NCBI GenBank assembly: GCA_947498455.1
Contig: CANMKK010000005.1
Span: 62,001 to 126,000 of the forward strand
Length of the DNA stretch: 64,000 nt
Direction: 5' to 3'
Source: an uncultured Aquimarina sp.
Lineage (GTDB): Bacteria > Bacteroidota > Bacteroidia > Flavobacteriales > Flavobacteriaceae
A program made the translations under genes and the position numbers. Positions 56,292-64,000 of the stretch are shown here, in pieces. The notes beneath the pieces are model-generated. The model saw nothing but the letters and a program-made list of their open reading frames with translations, was not told the origin of the DNA and searched no databases. Within the stretch, counting starts at the first letter, position 1. Every line of letters starts with the position of its first letter.

Positions 56292-59147
56292 ATGAACAGA
56301 AAAACAATTTTTAAAACATTTATTGGAGTTTTTTTATGTAGTATTCCGCTGAGCACGTTTTCGCAAGCTACTTTAGATAAAAAACTTGGAACGACCTCTA
56401 TTATAAAAAATAAAGAAAAACTTCCTGTAGATCCCGATGTTAAAATAGGTAAGTTGGATAATGGCCTTACCTACTACATTCGTAATAATGGAAAACCTGA
56501 AGACAAAGTAGAATTAAGATTGGTAATCAATGCCGGATCTATATTAGAGGATGAAAACCAATTGGGTTTAGCTCACTTTATGGAGCATATGAACTTTAAT
56601 GGAACTAAAAATTTTAAGAAGAATGATTTGGTAGATTATCTACAAACCATTGGTGTAAAATTTGGTGCTGACCTGAATGCATATACAAGTTTCGATCAAA
56701 CTGTTTATATATTACCAATTCCTAGTGATGATCCAGAAAAGTTAGAAAAAGGATTTCAGATTATAGAAGATTGGGCTCATAATGCAGAACTTACAGAAGA
56801 AGAGATCGACGGAGAAAGAGGTGTTGTGTTAGAAGAATATCGTATCGGTAAGGGAGCTAATGAACGTATGCTCCAAAAATACTTACCGATAATAGCATAT
56901 AATTCTCAATACGCTAAACGATTACCAATCGGCACAAAAGAAGTTCTTGAGAATTTTAAGTACGATGATGTAAGAAGATTTTACAAAGAATGGTATAGAC
57001 CTGATTTAATGTCAGTTATTGCTGTAGGAGATTTAGATGTCGCCACTCTGGAGAAAAAAATAAAAAAGCATTTTAGTAATTTAAAAATGCCTGAAAACCC
57101 TAAAAAAAGGGAAGTATTTGATACTCCTAACCACGATGAAACACTTATAGCAATAGTCTCAGACAAAGAAGCATCAAACTCCATTGTTAGGCTAATATAT
57201 AAAGACCTGAAAATTACTAAGCCGATGAGTACCATGAATGATTATCGCAATAATCTTGTGCAAAATCTATTCGGTCAAATGATGAATAATCGTCTTAAGG
57301 AGTTAAGAAATAACCCTAATCCTCCTTTTGTTTTTGCCAGTAGCGGGTATCGGGGAACTTTTGCCAGAAATAGAAAAGCATATCAATCTTTTGCTTTAAC
57401 TTCTGAAACCGGGCAATTAAATGCCTTAAAAACAATTTTACAAGAAAATAAGCGAGTACAAAAATACGGTTTCAAAGCAGGTGAATTAGATCGTGCTAAA
57501 AAGGATATTTCTGCCAGATGGGAAAAACAATATAAAGACAAGGACAAAAGAGAATCCTCTCGTATCGTTAGAGAATATATTAATAATTATCTGAAACAAG
57601 AACCTATTCCCGGAATTGAATGGGAATATAAGTATACTTTATCTCAATTACCTACTATTACATTAGAAGAGGTAAACAGTTTAATAAAAGATTTTCTACA
57701 CGAAGAAAATCGCGCAGTGGTAATGACAGGGCCAGAAAAAGAAGGTTTTAAGCAAGTAACCAAAGAAGAAATCGTTTCTTTATTAAAAGAGGTAGAAACT
57801 GCCGAAATAACAGATTATGAAGATAAGAAAGTTAGAGAAAATCTAATTGAAGTATTACCTAAATCCGGAACAATTGTAGCAACTAAGAAAAATGAAGAAT
57901 TAGGAATCACTGTTTTAGAATTGAGTAACGGAGCGAAAGTTACCTATAAGAAAACTGATTTTAAAAATGATGAAATATTATTTTCGGCATACAGTTATGG
58001 TGGTACCTCTCTATACACAAATGAAGTTCTTAAACAAGTTTCACATGGCGGACGAAGTGTATCCAAAACAGGACTTGGTGGTTTATCTTTAAACGATCTT
58101 AACAAAGTTATGTCAGGTAAGATTGTAAGAGTTAGTCCATACATTGATGGGCTTTCTGAAGGTTTTAGTGGCTCTACTACTCCAAAAGATTTAGAAACTT
58201 TATTTCAACAGGTGTATCTATACTTTACGGATATAAACAAAGATGAGAAAGCTTTTAGATCTGAACTAGAGAAACAAAAAGGATTTTTAACTAATTACTT
58301 ATCCAATCCTCAAAACTATTTTCGCGAAGAGTTTAATAAATTTCAATATGGCAAAAACCCAAGATATATTGGTTTTCCTACTGCAGAAAAGTTAGATGCT
58401 ACCAATTATGAACTTGCCTATCAAAAATACAAAGAAAGATTTGCCGGTGCAGGTGGTTTCAACTTTTATTTTGTTGGTAACATTGATGATGTAAAGTTAA
58501 AGGAATATGCTATGAAGTATATTGCCAGTTTACCAGATACAGGTAAAGGTGAAACTTATAAAGTATCTGATTTCAGACCCCTATCCGGTGCTCATGAAAA
58601 AACTATATATAAAGGTAAAGATCCTAAAAGTTCCGTTAGCATAAAATGGAGGGGTGATACAGAGTATAGCAAATCAGAAGATTTAGCAATACAAGTTTTA
58701 GGAGAAATACTTACTATCAAACTAATCGAAAAACTTCGTGAAGAAGAAGGTGGTGTATACGGTGTAGGTGCAAGAGGTAGCTTAAACAAGTTGCCCTATG
58801 GAAATTACAATTTTAGTATTGGATTTCCTTGTGGTCCCGAAAATGTAAAAAAGTTAACAGATGCTGCGATTTCCGAACTAAAAACGATTATATCAGAGGG
58901 ACCTACAGATAAAGATTTAACTAAAGTCAAAGAATCTAGACTATTAGATTATAAGGAAAAAAGTAAGCAAAATCGATTCTGGTTATATAATCTGCAAGAT
59001 GCTGATTATTATCAAGAATCATTCGAAACAGGAAAAACCTATGCTGAGACTATAAACAAACTATCTAAAGAAGATGTAAAGAAGGTTGCCAAAAAATACT
59101 TGGATCAAGGATATATTTTAGGGGTATTAATGCCAGAAAAAAAATAA
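56292..59147 (+). CDS. Secreted M16-family zinc metallopeptidase
   Basis: A 951-aa paralogue of the 7556-10351 protein. Signal peptide (TFIGVFLCSIPLSTFSQ), zinc motif HFMEH at residues 95-99 and MNFNGTKNF, EEIDGERGVVLEEYR for the third ligand, and a second half-domain with REEEGGVYGVGARG. Predicted to act in the periplasm on peptides. It is monocistronic, flanked by terminators on both sides. Confidence 0.93.
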   Translation: MNRKTIFKTFIGVFLCSIPLSTFSQATLDKKLGTTSIIKNKEKLPVDPDVKIGKLDNGLTYYIRNNGKPEDKVELRLVINAGSILEDENQLGLAHFMEHMNFNGTKNFKKNDLVDYLQTIGVKFGADLNAYTSFDQTVYILPIPSDDPEKLEKGFQIIEDWAHNAELTEEEIDGERGVVLEEYRIGKGANERMLQKYLPIIAYNSQYAKRLPIGTKEVLENFKYDDVRRFYKEWYRPDLMSVIAVGDLDVATLEKKIKKHFSNLKMPENPKKREVFDTPNHDETLIAIVSDKEASNSIVRLIYKDLKITKPMSTMNDYRNNLVQNLFGQMMNNRLKELRNNPNPPFVFASSGYRGTFARNRKAYQSFALTSETGQLNALKTILQENKRVQKYGFKAGELDRAKKDISARWEKQYKDKDKRESSRIVREYINNYLKQEPIPGIEWEYKYTLSQLPTITLEEVNSLIKDFLHEENRAVVMTGPEKEGFKQVTKEEIVSLLKEVETAEITDYEDKKVRENLIEVLPKSGTIVATKKNEELGITVLELSNGAKVTYKKTDFKNDEILFSAYSYGGTSLYTNEVLKQVSHGGRSVSKTGLGGLSLNDLNKVMSGKIVRVSPYIDGLSEGFSGSTTPKDLETLFQQVYLYFTDINKDEKAFRSELEKQKGFLTNYLSNPQNYFREEFNKFQYGKNPRYIGFPTAEKLDATNYELAYQKYKERFAGAGGFNFYFVGNIDDVKLKEYAMKYIASLPDTGKGETYKVSDFRPLSGAHEKTIYKGKDPKSSVSIKWRGDTEYSKSEDLAIQVLGEILTIKLIEKLREEEGGVYGVGARGSLNKLPYGNYNFSIGFPCGPENVKKLTDAAISELKTIISEGPTDKDLTKVKESRLLDYKEKSKQNRFWLYNLQDADYYQESFETGKTYAETINKLSKEDVKKVAKKYLDQGYILGVLMPEKK

Positions 59148-59170
59148 TCTTTTTTTTTATTAGCAGTAAA

Positions 59171-59201
59171 GGCCATCTCCCAAAGGGGATGGCCTCTTTT
59201 T
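59171..59201 (+). terminator. Rho-independent terminator of the M16 gene
   Basis: Stem ggccatctcc with ggggatggcc (one G-T pair), loop caaa, followed by tcttttta. It lies 24 bp past the stop. Confidence 0.85.
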
Positions 59202-59281
59202 ATATAGTAATGTTAATACTTTTCATTTTTATAATGTATAATTAATTGTATTTTTATCCCTACAAATCCAAATCTTCCCAT

Positions 59282-60046
59282 ATGGGTAAAATCATAGCAA
59301 TTGCCAATCAAAAAGGTGGTGTAGGAAAAACTACAACCTCCGTAAATTTAGCAGCTTCTCTAGGTGTTTTAGAGAAAAAAGTATTACTTATTGATGCAGA
59401 TCCACAAGCCAATGCGACTTCTGGACTGGGACTAGATGTCGAAACTATAGAAAAAGGAACCTATCAGATTCTTGAACATACGGTAGATCCCAAAGATGCC
59501 GTTTTAGAAACTAGTTCTCCCAATGTAGATATTATCCCTGCACATATTGACTTGGTGGCTATCGAGATAGAACTTGTAGATAAAGATGAGCGTGAGTATA
59601 TGCTTAAAAAAGTTATGGAAGATATTAAATCTGATTATGACTATATCTTAATTGATTGCGCACCTTCTCTTGGTTTATTAACGCTTAATGCCCTTACCGC
59701 TTCGGATTCTGTAATCATACCAATCCAATGCGAATATTTTGCATTAGAGGGACTTGGTAAATTATTGAATACGATTAAAAGTGTACAAAAAATTCATAAT
59801 AAACAATTGGATATAGAAGGTCTATTGCTCACTATGTATGACTCTAGATTACGCTTATCTAATCAAGTCGTTGAAGAAGTACAAAAACACTTTAATGAAA
59901 TGGTTTTTAAAACAATCATTCAGCGAAACATTCGTTTAAGTGAAGCTCCTAGTTACGGAGAGAGTATAATAAATTATGATGCGGCTAGTAAAGGTGCCAG
60001 TAATTACTTAAGTTTGGCACATGAAATTATAAAGAAAAATAGTTAG
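59282..60046 (+). CDS. parA: Chromosome partitioning ATPase ParA (Soj)
   Basis: A 254-aa protein with the deviant Walker A KGGVGKTT (residues 11-18), the Walker B region DYILIDCAPSLGLLT and DADPQANATSGLG. The frame opens at a TTG (59246), but homology begins at the ATG at 59282. ParB follows 6 bp downstream. It separates chromosome origins at the nucleoid. No parS site was recognised in the window. Confidence 0.96.
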   Translation: MGKIIAIANQKGGVGKTTTSVNLAASLGVLEKKVLLIDADPQANATSGLGLDVETIEKGTYQILEHTVDPKDAVLETSSPNVDIIPAHIDLVAIEIELVDKDEREYMLKKVMEDIKSDYDYILIDCAPSLGLLTLNALTASDSVIIPIQCEYFALEGLGKLLNTIKSVQKIHNKQLDIEGLLLTMYDSRLRLSNQVVEEVQKHFNEMVFKTIIQRNIRLSEAPSYGESIINYDAASKGASNYLSLAHEIIKKNS

Positions 60047-60052
60047 TGATTC

Positions 60053-60958
60053 ATGGCGAAGGCAACAAAAAAACAAGCATTAGGTAGAGGATTATCAGCA
60101 TTATTAAAAGATCCCGAAAATGATATAAAGTCTGCAGAAGATAAAAATGCTGATAAGGTAGTTGGTAATATTATAGAATTGGACATCAATAGTATCGATG
60201 TGAATCCTTTTCAGCCACGTACCAGCTTTAATGACGAAACATTACAAGAACTTGCTACATCGATCAGAGAAATAGGTGTTATTCAACCTATTACGGTTCG
60301 TAAATTAGATTTTGATAAATACCAGTTAGTCAGTGGAGAAAGACGATTTAGAGCTTCTAAATTAGTTGGGTTAAAAACCATACCTGCCTATATCCGTATT
60401 GCCAATGATCAAGAGTCATTAACCATGGCTCTGGTAGAAAACATACAACGACAAGATTTAGATCCAATAGAAATATCATTGTCCTACCAACGTTTAATAG
60501 ATGAAATTAACTTAACACAAGAACAGTTAAGTGATCGTGTGGGTAAAAAGAGATCTACTATTGCTAATTACCTAAGGTTATTAAAATTAGACCCTATCGT
60601 GCAAACCGGGATTAGAGACGGTTTTATTTCTATGGGACATGGAAGAGCTCTTATCAATGTAGAAGACCAACAGCAACAACTTGAAATTTATGAGAAAATA
60701 GTTGCTGATTCTCTTTCTGTCCGTAACACAGAAGAATTAGTTAGGTCTTTACATAATAAAGAAGAAAAAGGAAGTCCAAAAAAAACCGATACTAAAGCTC
60801 CTCAATATGTCCTTAAGGGAATAAAAGATTTTTCTGAGTACTTTGGAGCCAAAATCGATATTAAAGTTTCTAACAATGGACGTGGAAAGTTAATTATACC
60901 TTTTTCTTCAGAAGAAGATTTTAAACGCCTAAAGAAGCTTATTAATAGTGAAGATTAA
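60053..60958 (+). CDS. parB: Chromosome partitioning protein ParB (Spo0J)
   Basis: A 301-aa protein. The N-terminal tail KKQALGRGLSALL is the ParA-contact region. The CTPase/ParB fold has PFQPRTSF, GVIQPITVR, SGERRFRASK and ENIQRQDLDPIE, followed by the helix-turn-helix (LSDRVGKKRSTIANYLRLL) and a C-terminal dimerisation segment. Its last 11 bp overlap the next gene. Confidence 0.96.
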   Translation: MAKATKKQALGRGLSALLKDPENDIKSAEDKNADKVVGNIIELDINSIDVNPFQPRTSFNDETLQELATSIREIGVIQPITVRKLDFDKYQLVSGERRFRASKLVGLKTIPAYIRIANDQESLTMALVENIQRQDLDPIEISLSYQRLIDEINLTQEQLSDRVGKKRSTIANYLRLLKLDPIVQTGIRDGFISMGHGRALINVEDQQQQLEIYEKIVADSLSVRNTEELVRSLHNKEEKGSPKKTDTKAPQYVLKGIKDFSEYFGAKIDIKVSNNGRGKLIIPFSSEEDFKRLKKLINSED

Positions 60959-61553
60959 TTCTTTTTATAGTATCCTGTTATTATTTTTCTGTACTCACAT
61001 ACTATTTTCTCAAGAAGAAAATAATGATGAACTAAAAGTTGTAACAGAAAAAGTTGCCGTTAGAAAAACGAAAAACGAAAAAAACAGGGCATATGAACCT
61101 TTAGCACCTGCTCGAGCCGCTTTTTATTCGGCTATCCTACCAGGGCTTGGACAAGTATATAATGGAAAAGGGCTCTATTGGCGATTACCCATCATATATG
61201 GCGCTCTTGGAGCAGGAATATATTCTTATACTTGGAATAACAAACAATATAATAGATTTAGGGATGTATATAAAGCTCGATTAGCAGGTGTAGACCCTAA
61301 TTCACCAGATTTAGAATTCAATGATTTTTCTGATGATCAATTGATAGATCGCCAAAGACGATTTAGAAAAGATCAAGAACTATCATTACTTATTACAGTA
61401 GGTTTATATGTTCTTAATATTATAGATGCAAACGTAACAGCACACCTACAACAATTTAATGTATCTAAAGACTTGTCTTTTGCACCCAAATTGGATTTTA
61501 ATGAATTTAATGCACAGCCCAATTATGGTCTGTCACTGAACTATAGTTTTTAA
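60948..61553 (+). CDS. DUF5683 membrane protein
   Basis: A 201-aa protein with a signal peptide (FYSILLLFFCTHILFSQ), then RAAFYSAILPGLGQVYNGKG, a DUF5683 signature with membrane-associated hydrophobic stretches. The GTG start at 60948 overlaps the parB stop. As I recall, this gene accompanies parAB and dapB throughout the Flavobacteriia; its function is unknown. Confidence 0.87.
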   Translation: MKINSFYSILLLFFCTHILFSQEENNDELKVVTEKVAVRKTKNEKNRAYEPLAPARAAFYSAILPGLGQVYNGKGLYWRLPIIYGALGAGIYSYTWNNKQYNRFRDVYKARLAGVDPNSPDLEFNDFSDDQLIDRQRRFRKDQELSLLITVGLYVLNIIDANVTAHLQQFNVSKDLSFAPKLDFNEFNAQPNYGLSLNYSF

Positions 61554-61580
61554 ATAAAGAATTAAACACATCAATATACT

Positions 61581-62282
61581 ATGAATATTGCACTACTTGG
61601 TTATGGAAAAATGGGTAAAACTATCGAGAAAATAGCCATTGAAAGAGGCCATACAATTGTATTAAAAGTAGATAAAGACGATACATCATATGATCTGTCG
61701 GTTGCGGATGTTGCCATTGATTTTAGCATTCCAACCGCAGCAGTTAACAATATCACTAACTGCTTTAATGCCGGTGTTCCTGTAGTTTCGGGTACTACCG
61801 GATGGTTAGATCAATATGATCAAATGATTTCGTTATGCAAAGAAAAAAAAGGAGGTTTTATATATGCTTCTAATTTTAGCCTGGGAGTAAACCTCTTCTT
61901 CGAATTAAACAAAAAATTGGCGCAAATGATGAATCCTGTAGAAGGGTATGACATCCACATGGAAGAGATTCATCATACGCAAAAATTAGACGCTCCTAGC
62001 GGAACTGCAATCACCCTTGCCGAAGGAATACTAGGTAACACCTCTAAAAAAGATGCTTGGAAACTAGATGAAGGAAAAGAAAATGAAATCCCTATTAAGG
62101 CATTACGAATAGAAAATGTTCCTGGAACACATACGGTTACCTACACTTCTGAAGTAGACGATATCGAGATCAAACATACTGCTCATAATCGACAAGGTTT
62201 TGCTTTGGGTGCTGTAGTAGCTTCAGAATGGTTATATAACAAAACAGGAGTTTTTAGTATGAAAGACGTTCTTGGCTTATAA
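61581..62282 (+). CDS. dapB: 4-hydroxy-tetrahydrodipicolinate reductase
   Basis: A 233-aa NAD(P)H-dependent enzyme of lysine and diaminopimelate synthesis. It has the Rossmann motif LGYGKMGKTIEKIA, DFSIPTA, SGTTGW, YASNFSLGVNLFFE, and the catalytic EIHHTQKLDAPSGTA segment. Slightly short, as is usual for Bacteroidota. Confidence 0.96.
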   Translation: MNIALLGYGKMGKTIEKIAIERGHTIVLKVDKDDTSYDLSVADVAIDFSIPTAAVNNITNCFNAGVPVVSGTTGWLDQYDQMISLCKEKKGGFIYASNFSLGVNLFFELNKKLAQMMNPVEGYDIHMEEIHHTQKLDAPSGTAITLAEGILGNTSKKDAWKLDEGKENEIPIKALRIENVPGTHTVTYTSEVDDIEIKHTAHNRQGFALGAVVASEWLYNKTGVFSMKDVLGL

Positions 62283-62338
62283 TAGCATTTCTGTAACGTT
62301 TTGATTAAAACACACACCTATATAAAAAATAAAGAAGA

Positions 62339-63913
62339 ATGACACTTATAGAATGGTTTATCTTTTTCCTGATCATACAGGCAATTCATTTCTTAGGAAC
62401 TTGGAAGTTATATGTTAAAGCAGGGAGACAAGCTTGGGAAGCAGCAGTTCCGGTATACAATGCAGTAATATTAATGAAAATCATTAATCGTCCCTGGTGG
62501 TGGGTTATTCTATTACTCATTCCTGTAATTAATGTGATTATGCTCCCCGTAGTGTGGGTAGAAACGATTAGAAGTTTCGGTAAAAACACTACAAAGGATA
62601 CAGTTATAGTAATTGCGACCTTAGGTCTATATATCTATTACATAAATTATATTGAAGATGTAACCTATATTGAAGATAGAAGTCTAAAACCTAAAACTGT
62701 CGCTGGCGAATGGATTAGCTCTATTTTATTTGCGGTAGTGGCTGCCACTATCGTGCATACATATTTTATGCAACCCTATACCATACCGACAGGGTCATTA
62801 GAAAGAACCTTATTAATAGGTGATTTTTTATTCGTAAGTAAGTTTCATTATGGCGCAAGAACCCCTATGACAGCGGTTTCTTTCCCTATGGTACATGATA
62901 CTATTCCTAAACTAGGTGTAAAATCCTATAATAGTGATATTCAATATCCTTATTTTAGACTTCCTGGTTTTCAGAAAATAAAACGTAATGATATCGTGGT
63001 ATTTAGTTGGCCTGTGGATACAGTTCGTTTCTTTAGAGACCCATCTGGAGCACATATGTATAAACCTATTGACAAAAAATCTAACTACGTAAAAAGATGT
63101 GTGGGTATTCCCGGAGATTCTTTATCTGTAGTAGATGGCTATGTACATATCAATGGTAAAAGAACGGCACTACCAGATCGTGCAGAAGTACAGTTTTCTT
63201 ATACCGGAACTACCAAAGGAGGTAATTTTAATCCTCAAAACCTCTATAACAGATACCGAATTAAAGCAATGGATCCGCAAGAGTTCGGTTACAATAAGCA
63301 ACGCTTTTTTATTAAAGGAATTACCGAGGAACAAGCTAATAAATTTAAGAACCATCCTAATGTAGCAAGTATAGATCGACAAATCACTCCAAAAGGAGAA
63401 AAAGCTTTTGGTATATTCCCTAATAATGATAAAGTAAACTGGAATTATGATAATTTTGGTACCATCTATATCCCAGAAGCTGGAAAGACTGTAAAAATGG
63501 ATTTAAAAAGCTTCTCACTATATAGAAGAATCATAGAAGTATATGAAGGTTCCGAAATGGGTATAGATAACACCTTATCGGTAAATGGCACTCAGGTACT
63601 ATTAAACGGAACACCTATTGACTCCTATACTTTTAAACAAGATTACTATTGGATGATGGGAGACAATCGACATAATAGTGAGGATAGTCGCGCATGGGGA
63701 TATGTTCCGGCTAATCATATCGTAGGAAAACCTGTCTTTATATGGATGAGCTATGATACGAATGGTAAAGGATTTAATAAAATCAGATGGGAACGTCTCT
63801 TTACCACTGTAGGTGGTAACGGAACACCTAGATCATATCTGTACTATTTCTTAATTGTTTTAGCAGGTTGGATCATATTTAATAAATATAGAAAAAGAAA
63901 GAAAGCATCGTAA
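62339..63913 (+). CDS. lepB: Signal peptidase I
   Basis: A 524-aa inner-membrane peptidase that removes signal peptides of exported proteins. The N-terminus carries several membrane segments (WFIFFLIIQAIHFLG, WWWVILLLIPVINVIML) not found in short LepB proteins. The catalytic Ser153 lies in IPTGSLERTLL and Lys252 in YVKRCVGIPGDSL; YWMMGDNRHNSEDSRAWGYV is box E. A large insertion (about residues 260-420) between the catalytic boxes, and a C-terminal membrane helix (YYFLIVLAGWIIFNKY), are typical of the Bacteroidota form. Confidence 0.96.
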   Translation: MTLIEWFIFFLIIQAIHFLGTWKLYVKAGRQAWEAAVPVYNAVILMKIINRPWWWVILLLIPVINVIMLPVVWVETIRSFGKNTTKDTVIVIATLGLYIYYINYIEDVTYIEDRSLKPKTVAGEWISSILFAVVAATIVHTYFMQPYTIPTGSLERTLLIGDFLFVSKFHYGARTPMTAVSFPMVHDTIPKLGVKSYNSDIQYPYFRLPGFQKIKRNDIVVFSWPVDTVRFFRDPSGAHMYKPIDKKSNYVKRCVGIPGDSLSVVDGYVHINGKRTALPDRAEVQFSYTGTTKGGNFNPQNLYNRYRIKAMDPQEFGYNKQRFFIKGITEEQANKFKNHPNVASIDRQITPKGEKAFGIFPNNDKVNWNYDNFGTIYIPEAGKTVKMDLKSFSLYRRIIEVYEGSEMGIDNTLSVNGTQVLLNGTPIDSYTFKQDYYWMMGDNRHNSEDSRAWGYVPANHIVGKPVFIWMSYDTNGKGFNKIRWERLFTTVGGNGTPRSYLYYFLIVLAGWIIFNKYRKRKKAS

Positions 63914-63978
63914 TCAAATTAAAGCATCTTTTACCATAGAATATAAATCTGAAACTATTTTAAAAGAACGATCTCTAC

Positions 63979-64000
63979 TAAATAAAAAGACCTGTCAGGT
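63979..64000. other. Partial palindrome at window end
   Basis: The sequence ends aaaaagacctgtcaggt, where acctgtcaggt is palindromic. It is probably the first half of a terminator after lepB, cut by the window boundary. Confidence 0.35.

Noticed and set aside
59221..64000. parS centromere site near parAB
   Set aside because: No 16-bp palindrome close to the parS consensus was seen in the parAB-lepB interval.

Overview
The window is AT-rich chromosomal DNA from a marine-type member of the Flavobacteriaceae (Bacteroidota); Aquimarina or a close relative is my guess from gene content, not a proven assignment. The signs are FecI/FecR sigma/anti-sigma control of a SusC/SusD pair, a type 9 secretion (T9SS) C-terminal sorting domain, a Bacteroidota-type T6SS tube protein, TAnnTTTG promoter-like boxes, and the flavobacterial core order parA-parB-DUF5683-dapB-lepB.

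Layout. (1) 0.2-7.1 kb: ECF sigma factor, FecR anti-sigma, SusC and SusD, a regulated outer-membrane uptake unit, followed by a secreted M16 peptidase and, convergently, a secreted M4 metallopeptidase with a T9SS tail. (2) 13.5-20.9 kb: a long non-coding stretch, then an orphan T6SS module (extended Hcp/TssD, putative effector, putative immunity lipoprotein) and two unknown envelope proteins, ending in stacked hairpins. (3) 21.0-26.1 kb, minus strand: two paralogous large mono-haem cytochrome-like proteins with a VOC protein between them, plus an unknown protein. (4) 26.4-31.6 kb, plus strand: a tight four-gene operon encoding a GTP cyclohydrolase II/RibD-reductase fusion, an unknown 447-aa protein, a 611-aa WD40 protein and a sulfotransferase-like protein. 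The GCHII + RibD + WD40 combination recalls toxoflavin (7-azapteridine) clusters, and this is the best candidate for an undescribed biosynthetic system.

(5) 31.6-42.1 kb: an accessory island beside tRNA-Pro. It holds single, functionally unrelated small genes (GNAT, DUF2911, HxlR, TPR, truncated DUF1963, WYL regulator, alpha/beta hydrolase) separated by related long intergenic repeats and IS91-type transposase remnants. Some boundaries look like integron cassette (attC-like) junctions without an integrase. (6) 42.3-47.9 kb: a TonB-dependent receptor, a PQQ-type sugar dehydrogenase lipoprotein and a cytochrome c in one run, consistent with PQQ or substrate uptake coupled to periplasmic oxidation. 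(7) 47.9-64 kb: core genes, namely anmK, udk, an FtsB/DivIC-like protein, both subunits of methylmalonyl-CoA mutase, a dienoyl-CoA-reductase-like SDR, a second M16 peptidase, parAB, DUF5683, dapB and lepB.

Two dispersed non-coding repeat families cross these regions: a MITE-like element with imperfect inverted ends (three copies) and a ~160-bp element (two copies). All functional calls come from reading the translated sequence; no database search was run.
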